DNA of 64,000 nucleotides. Origin: an uncultured Caulobacterales bacterium (lineage in GTDB: Bacteria > Pseudomonadota > Alphaproteobacteria > Caulobacterales > Maricaulaceae). The DNA lies in NCBI GenBank assembly GCA_938001915.1, contig CALLBD010000049.1:62001-126000 (forward strand). The letters run 5' to 3'. The notes under the pieces are model-generated. The model ran no database searches, was not told the origin of the DNA, and was given only the letters and a program-made list of their open reading frames with translations. Shown one piece after another: positions 10,936 to 19,932 of the stretch. The translations under genes were made by a program, and so were the position numbers. Position 1 is the first letter of the stretch. Each line of letters opens with the position of its first letter.

Positions 10936-11372
10936 GCCGGCTTCATCCGGTGACGGTTAGCCCGCGCCTTTTCGCGCAAAGACGTGCGGCGCGCCTCATG
11001 AGAGACTTCATCCCAAATTTCAAACTTTCGCCCGCGCCCGACAAAAGTCACCTTTCCAGACAGAGCCGCATGCTCCCGAAAATGAGCCGGCAGAACAATG
11101 CGTCCCGTTGAATCAAAGCTCAGTCTCTCGCTTTCACCAAAAATCGTGAGCTCCAACGCCTCTCGTCCTTCATCATAAGGATCCAGACGCTCTAACATCT
11201 CTTGGTAGTGCGCCAAAACAGACACATCGCCGCCCTCAAGATAGGCGCCGTCCAAACTCGGCCATAGCACTACGCCCTCAAACCCGGAGTCAGAGCAATG
11301 CGAACGAAAACTAGCAGGCACGGACAAACGCCCCTTCGCATCGAGATTGTTCGTTATACTGGACAGAAACAC
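10932..11372 (-). CDS. mraZ: Transcriptional regulator MraZ
   Basis: AbrB-fold DNA-binding protein and first gene of the dcw operon. The product has two tandem MraZ half domains, with SSITNNLDAKGRLSVPASFR at the N-terminus and LSFDSTGRIVLPAHFREHA in the second half; 146 residues is normal. The start is a GTG. In E. coli MraZ represses its own operon through 10-bp-spaced TGGG repeats, and such an array lies 50 bases upstream here, so autoregulation is likely. It also overlaps rsmH by 4 bases. Confidence 0.97.
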   Translation of the reverse strand: MFLSSITNNLDAKGRLSVPASFRSHCSDSGFEGVVLWPSLDGAYLEGGDVSVLAHYQEMLERLDPYDEGREALELTIFGESERLSFDSTGRIVLPAHFREHAALSGKVTFVGRGRKFEIWDEVSHEARRTSLREKARANRHRMKPA

Positions 11373-11421
11373 GTTTCAGACCACCCATCACCACCGCAAA
11401 GCCCTGCGCTTGCGTTGAATA

Positions 11422-11455
11422 TGGGATATTATGGGATATTATGGGAAACAATGGC
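11422..11455. promoter_or_regulatory. MraZ operator: four TGGG-type boxes at 10-bp spacing
   Basis: TGGG occurs at 11422, 11432 and 11442 and TGGC at 11452 on the plus strand, giving a helical-turn period of exactly ten bases. The first two units are the identical 10-mer TGGGATATTA. This matches the known MraZ-binding pattern (TGGGN repeats with 5-base spacers). The array ends 50 bases before the mraZ GTG, a position where a bound MraZ oligomer would occlude the dcw promoter. Regulation itself is inferred. Confidence 0.85.
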
Positions 11456-11544
11456 ATTTTGAACGAATTATTAACCTTAAATTGCCCCACGCACAGGCTG
11501 TGAATATAGTGGATAAGTACAAGTTTAATATAGAATTCAAGCAG

Positions 11545-11561
11545 TTAAGGTGTGGTTAACC
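11545..11561 (+). promoter_or_regulatory. CtrA-binding site upstream of the dcw operon
   Basis: TTAA (11545-11548), seven bases, then TTAACC (11556-11561) is a full match to the alphaproteobacterial CtrA consensus TTAA-N7-TTAAC. It lies about 170 bases upstream of the mraZ start in the only sizeable non-coding gap before the operon, and about 90 bases from the MraZ boxes. A second partial motif (TTAACCTTAA) is near 11471-11480. Function is inferred from the consensus and location. Confidence 0.65.
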
Positions 11562-11620
11562 ATAAGAAAAAGCGCAGGTATTTCTACCCACGCTAAAAAC
11601 GCTCAATGGTGCAATCCGAA

Positions 11621-12070
11621 TTAGTCGATTGTGTAACCTGGAACGGCTTCATCTTCTTGATGCCCTGGATGATACATATCCATAAATATCAGTCCGTCCT
11701 GACGCTGCCCCCCGCAGCTTAGCGCATAGCCATCAATGATGGAACCATAAGGCCCGGCACCAAAGCTTCCCGCACGATTAAATTGAAGGCGAGACCCATC
11801 TGAGCACTTTAACCGAGATAGATACGCCCTCTGACCTTGAGGTGCATGGGCGCGAACAGGGTTGTTTTCTGTTCCCAACGCGAATTTCTGAGCCTTAGTT
11901 GCCGCAACATCAACATCTGCGGCACTCATCCGGCCACCCAACAATAGGGCGGCAAAGGAGTCACTGGAGGTACTGGCCTGTCTTGTAGGTTCAATCGTGT
12001 CCGTCGTGGAACAGCCTGAGACGATAGTAACGGACATAACACCTATAACAATCTTAGAAATTGTATTCAT
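11621..12070 (-). CDS. Small lipoprotein of unknown function
   Basis: About 149 residues with a lipoprotein signal: a hydrophobic stretch followed by the lipobox VSGC near residues 17-20. The mature part is Ser/Thr-rich at first and then holds a compact region with two cysteines (LKCSDGSRL and LSCGGQ) and a conserved-looking GYALSCGG segment. I chose the ATG at 12070 because GGAGG lies 7 bases before it; a GTG four codons upstream would place that Shine-Dalgarno inside the gene. It sits alone between rnpB and mraZ, same strand. I do not recognise the family. Confidence 0.75.
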   Translation of the reverse strand: MNTISKIVIGVMSVTIVSGCSTTDTIEPTRQASTSSDSFAALLLGGRMSAADVDVAATKAQKFALGTENNPVRAHAPQGQRAYLSRLKCSDGSRLQFNRAGSFGAGPYGSIIDGYALSCGGQRQDGLIFMDMYHPGHQEDEAVPGYTID

Positions 12071-12127
12071 AACTACCTCCACCTCACAGGTTAAAGGCAG
12101 ATTTAAATTTTGTCAAAAAGGAAGATA

Positions 12128-12507
12128 TGTCAGGGAGCCTATAAGCCGGGTTCTGTTCCCATAAATGGGTGACGATCATTCATCTAGGATGCGCCTTGCG
12201 GCACACCTCATGCAACCAACCCGGACAGCCATGGCGCGACGCACAATACTGTCCCTATTTGGTTTTGCTCCGGATGGGGTTTACCTTGCAGCCTCTGTTG
12301 CCAGACGCCCGGTGCGCTCTTACCGCACCCTTTCAGCTTTTCTCTTATGATTTGCGAGCAAATCACTTAAGTAGTTTCCTCTCTGTGGCACTATCCCTCA
12401 ATTCACATTGGCCGGGCGTTACCCGGCATCCTGTACGCGCTGGAGCCCGGACTTTCCTCGAGCCATGCAAATACATGCACGCTTCGCGACCGTCCAGCTC
12501 CCTGACA
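12128..12507 (-). ncRNA. rnpB: RNase P RNA (bacterial type A)
   Basis: Catalytic RNA of RNase P, which matures tRNA 5' ends. Read on the minus strand, the 5' end contains GGGAGCTGGACGGTCGC and the 3' end ACAGAACCCGGCTTATAGGC, both highly conserved type-A elements. The terminal helix P1 is visible as TGTCAGGGAG at the 5' end pairing with CTCCCTGACA at the 3' end, which fixes the ends to within a few bases. About 380 nt is a normal length. An open frame on the plus strand inside it is a shadow. Confidence 0.95.
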
Positions 12508-12513
12508 GGGCGG

Positions 12514-12542
12514 TAAGTGTTTGGAGTTTTGCGCAATGTCAA
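12514..12542 (-). promoter_or_regulatory. Probable sigma-70-type promoter of rnpB
   Basis: On the minus strand TTGACA (12542-12537) is followed after 17 bases by CACTTA (12519-12514), placing the start point about 7 bases on, right at the RNase P RNA 5' end. The -35 is perfect and the -10 poor. It lies within the short gap between rnpB and the divergent amidohydrolase gene. Confidence 0.6.
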
Positions 12543-12556
12543 GCTAGGAAGGGCCT

Positions 12557-14260
12557 ATGAAACATCTCGTCATCCTTTCGATTAGCCTCCTTCTTGCCGC
12601 CTGCTCAGCCTCCGCGCCCGCACCAGACGCAACAAAGATTTACCCCGCAAAGACCGTCATCACGGTCGACCCTACGAATGCGGATAGTGAAGCCGTAGCC
12701 ATATTAGACGGAAAGATTGTGGGGATAGGCAACCTAAAAGCTCTCCAATCAGAATTCCCTAAAGCCGGAATTGACAGCCGATATGAAAATGCCGTGATAA
12801 TTCCCGGATTGATCGACCCGCATGTTCACATGACACTAGGCGCAATGATGTACGGCCTAGATTGGGTGCCGCCTTGGGATATGCCCCATCCAGACGGACT
12901 TGTCGAAGGCACGAATACCAAATCCGATCTGCTCAGCCGAATACAATATTTCAATTCGCAGAAAACGGATGAAAGCCCGCTTATTCTCTATGGCTATCAC
13001 AATCTTGTTCAGGGCGACATCGATAAGACGGATCTAGATAAGATCGCCTATCGTCGACCTATAATTATTTGGCATTATTCGGGTCATGACTTTTACATGA
13101 ACTCCCCTGCGCTAGACCTTTTTGGTATAACACCTGAACTGCATGAAAAATATGAAGGCGTTGCATTAAATTCTCAGGGGCAACTCACAGGCCGTATTTA
13201 TGAAGATGCCGTCGCGCCACTACTGCCAAAACTCGCGCCTTATCTTTTAAACCCGGCGCATATTGAAAAAGGTTTTAAGGGTTTCGAGACACTGCTGACA
13301 CAAGGCGGGGTCACGACCGTCGCAGAAATGGGCTATGGTATTTTTGGCCGCGAGTTTGAGAATGGCGTCATTAACACCCATTACAGCGAGAGCGACCCTT
13401 ATTCCCTCTACCTTGTCCCAGAACATCGGGCCTTTGCACAAGAATTTGGCGATGAAAGTGCCGCAAAAATTGTTGAACTTGCCAAAAATGACCCCCGCAT
13501 TTTGCCTCAAGTCAAACTCTTCACGGACGCCGCCTTTTATTCGCAAACCATGAAACTCGCCGCCCCCGGATATCTTGCCGGTCAATCCCAAGGCACAGAC
13601 GGGCTCTGGGTGACAGAGCCAGAGCAACTCCCCGACCTCATGGCTAAATATTGGGAGCGCGGACTTGATATTCACATCCACTCTAATGGGGATGCCGCGC
13701 AAGACTCGACCCTAAGCGCTTTCGCAAAACAAGACGCAGGCCAACCCGGACAAAGGCTCATCATCGAGCATGCGGGGCTTATTACGCCCGACCAGATGAA
13801 GGCCGCCGCCGACTTAGACATTGGCATCTCCGCTGCCTCCCATTATGTAAATTTCATGGGCGCAGATTACCGGCCCGTCATCGCAGAGAAAACTGATTAC
13901 ATAACGCCCCTCGCGTCCGCCTTTAACGCGGGCCTGCATGTCACCGTGCATTCCGATGCACCGCTTGCACCGCCAATGCCTCTGCTGGCAGCAGGGCGCC
14001 ATATGACACGGGCTACAAGAGGCGGGTCTATTTCGACGCCCAGCGAGCGTCTGAATGCCGAACAAGCTCTGCGAGCCGTGACATTAGATGCCGCGTGGTC
14101 CTTAGGCCTCGAGGATGAAATCGGGTCCATTGAAATTGGGAAACGCGCTAATTTTACAATATTGTCCCTTAACCCGATGGAAATACCCGGCGAGAGCTGG
14201 GGCGCAATTCCCATACAAGGCGTCATGGTGGATGGTGTTGTATATGGCCAACCTAACTAA
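12557..14260 (+). CDS. Amidohydrolase-family lipoprotein (YtcJ-like, amidohydrolase 3)
   Basis: Predicted metal-dependent hydrolase exported as a lipoprotein: the lipobox LAAC is at about residues 13-16. The metal-site motifs of the superfamily are present: PGLIDPHVHM (first HxH pair), DIHIHSNGDAAQDS, a catalytic-type TVHSDAPLAPP, and the C-terminal SIEIGKRANFTILSLNP, in which the amidohydrolase returns to its small beta domain. The 567-residue length fits amidohydrolase 3. The natural substrate is unknown. A GGAAGGG ribosome site precedes the ATG. It is divergent from rnpB and is followed by a transporter and a second amidohydrolase. Confidence 0.85.
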   Translation: MKHLVILSISLLLAACSASAPAPDATKIYPAKTVITVDPTNADSEAVAILDGKIVGIGNLKALQSEFPKAGIDSRYENAVIIPGLIDPHVHMTLGAMMYGLDWVPPWDMPHPDGLVEGTNTKSDLLSRIQYFNSQKTDESPLILYGYHNLVQGDIDKTDLDKIAYRRPIIIWHYSGHDFYMNSPALDLFGITPELHEKYEGVALNSQGQLTGRIYEDAVAPLLPKLAPYLLNPAHIEKGFKGFETLLTQGGVTTVAEMGYGIFGREFENGVINTHYSESDPYSLYLVPEHRAFAQEFGDESAAKIVELAKNDPRILPQVKLFTDAAFYSQTMKLAAPGYLAGQSQGTDGLWVTEPEQLPDLMAKYWERGLDIHIHSNGDAAQDSTLSAFAKQDAGQPGQRLIIEHAGLITPDQMKAAADLDIGISAASHYVNFMGADYRPVIAEKTDYITPLASAFNAGLHVTVHSDAPLAPPMPLLAAGRHMTRATRGGSISTPSERLNAEQALRAVTLDAAWSLGLEDEIGSIEIGKRANFTILSLNPMEIPGESWGAIPIQGVMVDGVVYGQPN

Positions 14261-14357
14261 ATAACACTTGCCATTGCAGTATCCGCCCGACAGAAAAACC
14301 TATGCCCCCCATGCCACAAAATCATAAGGCAAAGGCGTTTGACCTTGCGCACCCCAC

Positions 14358-15275
14358 ATGATTGACACCGACGCACTCGATAATTTTCAACTCGATATGG
14401 GGACGTCTTCCGAGATCGGAATGGCGATTGTCTTGGCGGTCATGATGTTTGCCGTCGCTCTGGGATTGCGTCCTGCCAGTTTTTCTTTTTTCAAAACCCA
14501 GCCAAAGCTTTATTTTACGGGCATAGCCGCTCAAATCATTGGTTTGCCGCTTCTCACTTTGCTCATGTGTTTTGTGATTAACCCGCACCCCAGCGTTGCG
14601 CTTGGCATGATTTTGATTGCCTGCTGCCCTGGTGGAAACACCTCCAACCTCATCGCACTATTCGCGCGAGCGAATACAGCCCTTTCGGTGAGCCTCACGG
14701 CGACATCATCTGTTTTCGCCGCTTTTATCACACCTTTTTCAATATTGTTTTGGAGTAGCCTTTACCCGCCAACCCGCGCATTACTGACCGAAATCAATAT
14801 CGATAAATCTGCCTTTCTCATTCAAACGGTCATCATTCTTGCGTTGCCGCTTTTGCTTGGCATGCTCTTTCGGCATTTCGCCCCGCGCGTTGCGGCGCGG
14901 ATTCAAACGCCTTTAGCTGTCTTATCTGGCGTTGCACTACTCGCGATTATTTTAATTGCGAGCATTCGTCTCTTTCCCGTCTTTATGGCCCTGGGAATTG
15001 GACTTTATCTGATTGTGATACCCCATAATCTATTGGCTTTTGGGCTTGGCAACTTGGCCGCCAGGGCCATTAAAGCAGATAGCACAAGCCGCCGCGCCCT
15101 TACAATTGAGGTGGGTATTCAGAATTCTGGTCTCGGCATCGTTATCCTGCTAACACAGCTCGGCGGCGTTGGGGGTGCCGGCGCCGTTGCTGGCTTATGG
15201 GGTGTATGGCACCTCATCGGAGGATGCGGTTTGGCGATGATGTGGAGACGTAAAGATGCACGACTTAATTCTTAA
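14358..15275 (+). CDS. Bile acid:sodium symporter (BASS) family transporter
   Basis: Integral membrane protein of 305 residues with nine or ten hydrophobic segments. BASS-family features include NPHPSVALGMILIACCPGGN (the conserved CPGG turn) and, near the C-terminus, TIEVGIQNSGLGIVILL, the sodium/substrate crossover motif ExGxQNxxL. Members import bile acids, pantoate, pyruvate or other organic anions with sodium; the substrate here is unknown. The C-terminus overlaps the start of the D-aminoacylase gene by 20 bases, suggesting a transport-plus-hydrolysis pair. Confidence 0.85.
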   Translation: MIDTDALDNFQLDMGTSSEIGMAIVLAVMMFAVALGLRPASFSFFKTQPKLYFTGIAAQIIGLPLLTLLMCFVINPHPSVALGMILIACCPGGNTSNLIALFARANTALSVSLTATSSVFAAFITPFSILFWSSLYPPTRALLTEINIDKSAFLIQTVIILALPLLLGMLFRHFAPRVAARIQTPLAVLSGVALLAIILIASIRLFPVFMALGIGLYLIVIPHNLLAFGLGNLAARAIKADSTSRRALTIEVGIQNSGLGIVILLTQLGGVGGAGAVAGLWGVWHLIGGCGLAMMWRRKDARLNS

Positions 15276-17031
15276 AAACGGCACCGTTTTTGACGGCACC
15301 GGCGCCGAAGGACAGTTGCTGGACATCGCTATCAAAAACGGCGTCATCGCCGCCACTGGAACGGACCTCGGCCCAGCAAAAAATACGCTAGACGCTAGCG
15401 GGCACATTATCACCCCCGGCTTCATAGATTTACACACCCATTATGATGGCCAAGTCAGCTGGGATGAGAAGTTGGAGCCCAGCGTCAATCACGGCGTCAC
15501 AACTGCGGTCATGGGAAATTGCGGCGTGGGATTTGCGCCCTGCCGCGCAGAAGACCGCGACAAGCTCATACGCCTTATGGAGGGCGTGGAGGACATCCCC
15601 GGTACCGCCCTTCACGAAGGACTTGATTGGCAATGGGAGAGCTTTCCAGAGTATTTAGACGCGCTGGAAGCAAAACCTCGGACAATTGATATTGCTGCCA
15701 TGATCCCCCATGACCCGCTACGTGTTTTCGCAATGGGCGACCGCGCGGTCTTTAATCAACCCGCAAATCAGGCCGATATTGCCCGGATGGAAACATTGGT
15801 TCGCGAGGCTATGGACGCGGGCGCAATTGGCCTCTCAACGGGGCGGAGTGATTTTCACAAATCGAGCGATGGCGATTGGACACCCGCCTCTGAAGCTGGA
15901 AAGGATGAGCTCGAAGGATTAGCCCGCGCCGTCGCCGCCTCCGGGCATGGCGTCTTACAAGCCGTGAATGATTTCGATATGGTTCGTCCTGGCGAGACTT
16001 TCGATACCGAATTTGACCTCATGGAAGCTTTCTTTCGCGCAGGCGAAGGCCGCCCCGGATCGATGAGTTTAATGGAGCGCGACTTCGCGCCAGATGATTG
16101 GAAAAACATTATCCGTCGTACGGAAGAATTAAACGCAAATGGTCTGGACATTTCCTTCCAAGTCGCGCCGCGCGCTATAGGGGCCATCAATGGACTAAAT
16201 TGTACTTTCCATCCGATCATGGCCTTTCCGAGTTACCTGTCGATTGCCTCACTCCCCTTATCGGAACGCGTTGAAAAGCTCTCCGACCCAAAGTTTAAAG
16301 CCCAACTTCTGTCCGAAACGCCTATCCAATTATCGGGCGATGACAGTCCCGTTCCGCCGCTCGTGGATATGATGATTGCAACCTTCTCTAAACTCGCGGA
16401 GAAAATATTTCCGATGAATATGCATGAAGGCTCTGTCGATTACGAACCCTCCTCGGAAAGCTCAATCGCGGGGCTTGCGCGGGTCGCTGGCGTGAGCGTT
16501 TGGGAAATGGCCTATGATCTTTTGCTGGAAGATGACGGCCACGCCCTATTCTATTTCCCCGTCTATAACTACACCCATATGAATTACGATAATGTGCTGA
16601 CGATGATGCGGCACCCCAAGGCTCTGCCTGGGCTTTCGGATGGCGGCGCGCATGTTGGAACAATTTGTGACGCGAGTTTCCCAACTTACCTGCTCGCACA
16701 TTGGACCCGCGATAGGCTGGCGCGCGGTAAAGCGGGCATCACCCTGCCCCGCGCCGTGCAAATGCTGACGGCTGATGGAGCCGATTATCTTGGATTAACC
16801 GACCGCGGACGCATTGCTGTGGGCCAGAAAGCGGATTTGAACGTTATCGATTATGAAGCCCTTAGCCTCGGCGTTCCCGTCATGGTCAAAGATTTACCCG
16901 CAGGCGGTCAACGGTTGTTGCAGCCTGTCACGGGCTATAAGGCTGTTATTGTATCTGGCGAGGCTGTTGTCATGGACGACACAGTTACGGCCGCCAGACC
17001 CGGAAAACTTGTCCGAAGCTGCGCCGCCTAA
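15256..17031 (+). CDS. N-acyl-D-amino-acid deacylase / D-aminoacylase-family amidohydrolase
   Basis: Cytoplasmic zinc-type amidohydrolase of 591 residues with no signal peptide. The family signature [19 protein letters not shown] is at about residues 56-74, followed by [17 protein letters not shown], which supplies the bridging Cys of D-aminoacylases, and later [20 protein letters not shown]. The likely reaction is hydrolysis of N-acyl-D-amino acids or related amides. Translation probably couples to the overlapping upstream transporter gene, whose substrate may be its substrate. It ends in a 4-base convergent overlap with the next gene. Confidence 0.85.
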   Translation: MHDLILKNGTVFDGTGAEGQLLDIAIKNGVIAATGTDLGPAKNTLDASGHIITPGFIDLHTHYDGQVSWDEKLEPSVNHGVTTAVMGNCGVGFAPCRAEDRDKLIRLMEGVEDIPGTALHEGLDWQWESFPEYLDALEAKPRTIDIAAMIPHDPLRVFAMGDRAVFNQPANQADIARMETLVREAMDAGAIGLSTGRSDFHKSSDGDWTPASEAGKDELEGLARAVAASGHGVLQAVNDFDMVRPGETFDTEFDLMEAFFRAGEGRPGSMSLMERDFAPDDWKNIIRRTEELNANGLDISFQVAPRAIGAINGLNCTFHPIMAFPSYLSIASLPLSERVEKLSDPKFKAQLLSETPIQLSGDDSPVPPLVDMMIATFSKLAEKIFPMNMHEGSVDYEPSSESSIAGLARVAGVSVWEMAYDLLLEDDGHALFYFPVYNYTHMNYDNVLTMMRHPKALPGLSDGGAHVGTICDASFPTYLLAHWTRDRLARGKAGITLPRAVQMLTADGADYLGLTDRGRIAVGQKADLNVIDYEALSLGVPVMVKDLPAGGQRLLQPVTGYKAVIVSGEAVVMDDTVTAARPGKLVRSCAA

Positions 17032-17426
17032 TCTTTAGGGTCTAATCGGTCTTTAAAATCCAATACACGGTCAATCATTCGTTCAGGGAGTGGATCTTTT
17101 CGGAATTCAAGAGGCGCGGCCCAACACAACACTATAAGAATTGAAAAATGAGTGACCACAAACCCAATTATACCGAAGTTGCTATTTTCATTTTTAGACA
17201 AGTGAAAAAGAGCGGAAAGACCAATTGAAAAACCTAAAACTAACGAAAGGATATTTACCATTTTTGCAAAGGCAAACCCATTAACAATATGGTCACTTAG
17301 GCTCAGAGTTTTTGTATGGGTATGTGACCAAACTGCTCCATTAATTACAATAATGGCGAAGAGCCCTATTGCAGTTCCTGCCCCAACCAGAGCATATTTT
17401 TTCCAGTTAGTTGGATCAGGCTCCAC
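17028..17426 (-). CDS. Small membrane protein of unknown function
   Basis: Product of 132 residues with three predicted membrane segments (about residues 11-30, 52-75 and 84-101) and a charged C-terminal tail. The stretch is visibly more A+T-rich than its neighbours and its reading frame looks recently acquired or little constrained. It overlaps the 3' end of the amidase gene by 11 bases and the convergent D-aminoacylase gene by 4. I recognise no family. Confidence 0.65.
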   Translation of the reverse strand: MEPDPTNWKKYALVGAGTAIGLFAIIVINGAVWSHTHTKTLSLSDHIVNGFAFAKMVNILSLVLGFSIGLSALFHLSKNENSNFGIIGFVVTHFSILIVLCWAAPLEFRKDPLPERMIDRVLDFKDRLDPKD

Positions 17427-18144
17427 GGTAGACCTGACTTAACCTTTTCAAAATCTCCATCACCTGCATATCGACAACGCCGTCTATTTTCTCAGGGCGA
17501 TAGCGGCGTTGAACCGCGCGGATGATGGCCTGCGTTGGCTCATCCAAACACCCTGACACACTCGCGCCATAACCCAAATCCGCGAGACCTCTCTGCAGGA
17601 TGGCTATGCCGCGATCTCTATCATTTGGTTCAAACACAATGCGCATGTCATCGGGCAAGTCTCCCGGCCAGATACCAATACCCGCCGCGGCTAGACCTTC
17701 CCACGGAAAATGCTCTCCGGGGTCCTCTTTTCGTTCTGGTGCAATATCCGAATGCCCCACGACATTACGAGCCGAAATAGTATGCCGCTCAACAATCTCT
17801 TTGGCGAGTTTTATCACGGATAGGATTTGCACATCGGGATAAGGCGGTAAGCCACCATCGGCCAGTGGCACATTATGGCCGCCATTGACTATCTCAATTC
17901 CGATGCTCGCAGAATTTACGTCGGTAATACCATTCCAACTGCCGCGACCCGCATGCCAAGCGCGTTTAGTTTCATCAACCAGGTTTTCTACCTTGCCGTC
18001 TTCATGGACCAACCAATGCGCGCTGATTTCTGCCCCAGGGTCGCAAAGCCGCTCGCGCGCCGCTTCGCCGCTTTCCATCCCCGTGTAATGCAGAACCAGC
18101 ATCGTAATAGGGAGCTTACGCTCATTATAATTCGGGCTCGTCAT
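17416..18144 (-). CDS. N-acetylmuramoyl-L-alanine amidase (AmpD/AmiD-like) with peptidoglycan-binding domain
   Basis: Zinc amidase_2 domain followed by a C-terminal peptidoglycan-binding_1 domain, 242 residues. Zinc ligands are visible in VLHYTGM near residue 18 and GHSDIAPERKEDPGEHFPW near residues 140-160; HAGRGSWNG is also typical. The last 70 residues (AILQRGLADLGYGASVSG and on) form the peptidoglycan-binding repeat. No signal peptide is visible, so it may act on recycled muropeptides in the cytoplasm, like AmpD, rather than on the wall. It overlaps the next upstream gene by 4 bases. Confidence 0.88.
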   Translation of the reverse strand: MTSPNYNERKLPITMLVLHYTGMESGEAARERLCDPGAEISAHWLVHEDGKVENLVDETKRAWHAGRGSWNGITDVNSASIGIEIVNGGHNVPLADGGLPPYPDVQILSVIKLAKEIVERHTISARNVVGHSDIAPERKEDPGEHFPWEGLAAAGIGIWPGDLPDDMRIVFEPNDRDRGIAILQRGLADLGYGASVSGCLDEPTQAIIRAVQRRYRPEKIDGVVDMQVMEILKRLSQVYRGA

Positions 18145-18578
18145 TTGGTCTCTCGCGGGTATTTTTCATCCATTTGCCGCACGCCTTCCACCATGATTTC
18201 CCGAAGAACATCTTCATCCACATCGCTCAACCGTTTTATATAAAGGCAAGCCTTGCCAATTTTATGCTTTCCAAGACGGGATAAGGCTTCCGAAAAATCT
18301 TGGTAGCCCGGCATGATATAGATGGAAATATTTTGCGCCCGACTTGCAAACCCAAGGCGTAACGCATCCCCTTCTCGGCCACTCTCATATTTATAGTGAT
18401 ACTCTCCAAACCCCACGATGCCAGAGGATAGCTTAGGGCCCCAAATTTTTGGCATCTCGCCGACAATCTCCAACATCATATCTGCCAATCGGCGACAATC
18501 CGCTTGCCTATTGGGGTCCGAAATTTGATCTAAATAGGCTGCAACGCTCAAACCGCTGGGCACTGTCTTATTTGGCAT
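18141..18578 (-). CDS. DUF1801 (YdhG/YjhX-like) domain protein
   Basis: Soluble protein of 145 residues. The order ADCRRLADMMLEIVGEMPKIW, then GIVGFGEYHYKYESGREGD, then FASRAQNISIYIMPGY and LGKHKIGKACLYIKRLSDVD matches DUF1801 proteins, a family with frataxin-like or iron-chaperone-like structural annotations but no firm biochemical role. Its stop overlaps the start of the amidase gene (ATGA), and it lies 12 bases after the DMT transporter gene, so the genes probably share a transcript. Confidence 0.8.
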   Translation of the reverse strand: MPNKTVPSGLSVAAYLDQISDPNRQADCRRLADMMLEIVGEMPKIWGPKLSSGIVGFGEYHYKYESGREGDALRLGFASRAQNISIYIMPGYQDFSEALSRLGKHKIGKACLYIKRLSDVDEDVLREIMVEGVRQMDEKYPRETK

Positions 18579-18590
18579 TTCGTCGTTCCC

Positions 18591-19466
18591 CTAATCTTGG
18601 CGTCTAAATGCGGTCGGCTCTCGCTGAGCAATAAACCATACACAGGGCAAGATTATGACTGCACCAATAATATACCGCCTATAGATAATTTCATCCAATA
18701 GCAGAATGCCCAACATCGTTGCAAAAACAGTCACCAAAATCGTTAGCGGCACCACACGATTGACGGGATATTTTTGAAGGAGACGGAAATATTGTCCATG
18801 CGCGATGACCGAAACCGCTATCGCGGCGTACCCTGCCGCCAAAAGCAGTGGTCCCTTATCGACTCGCCAAATTTCGACATGACCGCTCTCAAACAAAATA
18901 GAGGCTACGGAACTGAGAATAAGAACAAGCACGGCCGTCCACGCCACATAAACACGCCAATCCACATTGGGAATGCGGCGTATCACGACCGTACCAATCG
19001 CCAGAGAAATATAGGCCCCCAAAATGAATATTAAACCGGGATCGAAGCCCAATGCGCCAGGCTCATAGATCATGATAATTACGCCAACTAATGCCCCAAT
19101 AATAGCAAGGCTTCGGCGCCATCCGATATGTTCTTTTAGCCAAACCACAGAGAGTAGTGTAGAAATGGGGATAAGTGCTTGGGACAGGATTGACGCCCCA
19201 GACGCCGAGGCGGTTTGTAAGCCTGTATATAGGAACGCCAAATGTATTGGCCCGACACAAAGCGCCACAAAAAGAAGCTTCAAAAAATGCTCTGGGAAGG
19301 GCCGGAACAGAAAATATCCCATCAAGAGCAAAACCATGCCAGCGCGTGTGGCTGCCAACATAAAGGGCGGCACACTACTGCCGCCCAGAGCCCAAGCCGC
19401 CATAACAAAGTTACCACCCCAAAAGGCGCAGCACAAAATCATGATCCAAAAGTCTAGAACCCGCAT
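18591..19466 (-). CDS. EamA/DMT-superfamily permease (putative metabolite exporter)
   Basis: Ten-helix membrane protein of 291 residues made of two EamA repeats. The N-terminus (CAFWGGNFVMAAWALGGSSV) and QTASASGASILSQALIPIST are typical of drug/metabolite transporters of the RhaT/YdcZ/PecM group. These usually export amino acids or other small metabolites; the substrate cannot be told from the sequence. It heads a probable operon with the DUF1801 and amidase genes. Confidence 0.87.
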   Translation of the reverse strand: MRVLDFWIMILCCAFWGGNFVMAAWALGGSSVPPFMLAATRAGMVLLLMGYFLFRPFPEHFLKLLFVALCVGPIHLAFLYTGLQTASASGASILSQALIPISTLLSVVWLKEHIGWRRSLAIIGALVGVIIMIYEPGALGFDPGLIFILGAYISLAIGTVVIRRIPNVDWRVYVAWTAVLVLILSSVASILFESGHVEIWRVDKGPLLLAAGYAAIAVSVIAHGQYFRLLQKYPVNRVVPLTILVTVFATMLGILLLDEIIYRRYIIGAVIILPCVWFIAQREPTAFRRQD

Positions 19467-19504
19467 GACGCAGGCTTAACAGGCGAAGACGCGATTAAAA
19501 GCGA

Positions 19505-19870
19505 TTAGTCGTCAACCGTCCAACCATCTGGCGTTCGATGGGCGTCAAAAACAGGCCCTCGCCCAGCATCCTTTGCTGGCGAGTTTGGCGTGCCCATTTG
19601 CGCTTCCATGTCTTTTTTCATCTGCTCTAACTGCGCCCCCATCATGGCCTTGGGACCGAAAGGCTTTCCAGAAATTTTAGCTTTCGCCCAAAAAAAGGCA
19701 AAGACGAGGAAACCAATGACGGCAATCCCCGCAACGGCGAATAATGCAAAGGCCGCGGAGAATACGAGTATAAACACCCCCCCAATCGCGGCCATGGCGA
19801 GAAACGTAGTCCGCGCAATAGAGGAGAGCAGGCCTGCGCGACGGCCCTGGATGTGATATGTCTGTGTCAT
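19505..19870 (-). CDS. Small membrane protein of unknown function
   Basis: Product of 121 residues with one long or two short hydrophobic segments (about residues 21-62), then a Met/Lys-rich tail (GAQLEQMKKDMEAQMG) and a C-terminal proline-poor segment ending in VDD. It looks like a membrane-anchored small protein. It lies alone in the same direction as its neighbours, with 38 bases to the DMT gene. I recognise no family. Confidence 0.65.
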   Translation of the reverse strand: MTQTYHIQGRRAGLLSSIARTTFLAMAAIGGVFILVFSAAFALFAVAGIAVIGFLVFAFFWAKAKISGKPFGPKAMMGAQLEQMKKDMEAQMGTPNSPAKDAGRGPVFDAHRTPDGWTVDD

Positions 19871-19932
19871 GGCCTATATGTCGTAGCATTCCATGGGTTC
19901 GTCAAGTCCGACTTTGTGTCGATTTCGAAAGG

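Noticed and set aside
11508-11516. DnaA-box-like TTATCCACT on the minus strand in the dcw leader
   Set aside because: Single site with one mismatch and no cluster or AT-rich unwinding region.
12165-12516. Plus-strand open frames inside rnpB
   Set aside because: The sequence is conserved RNase P RNA on the opposite strand.
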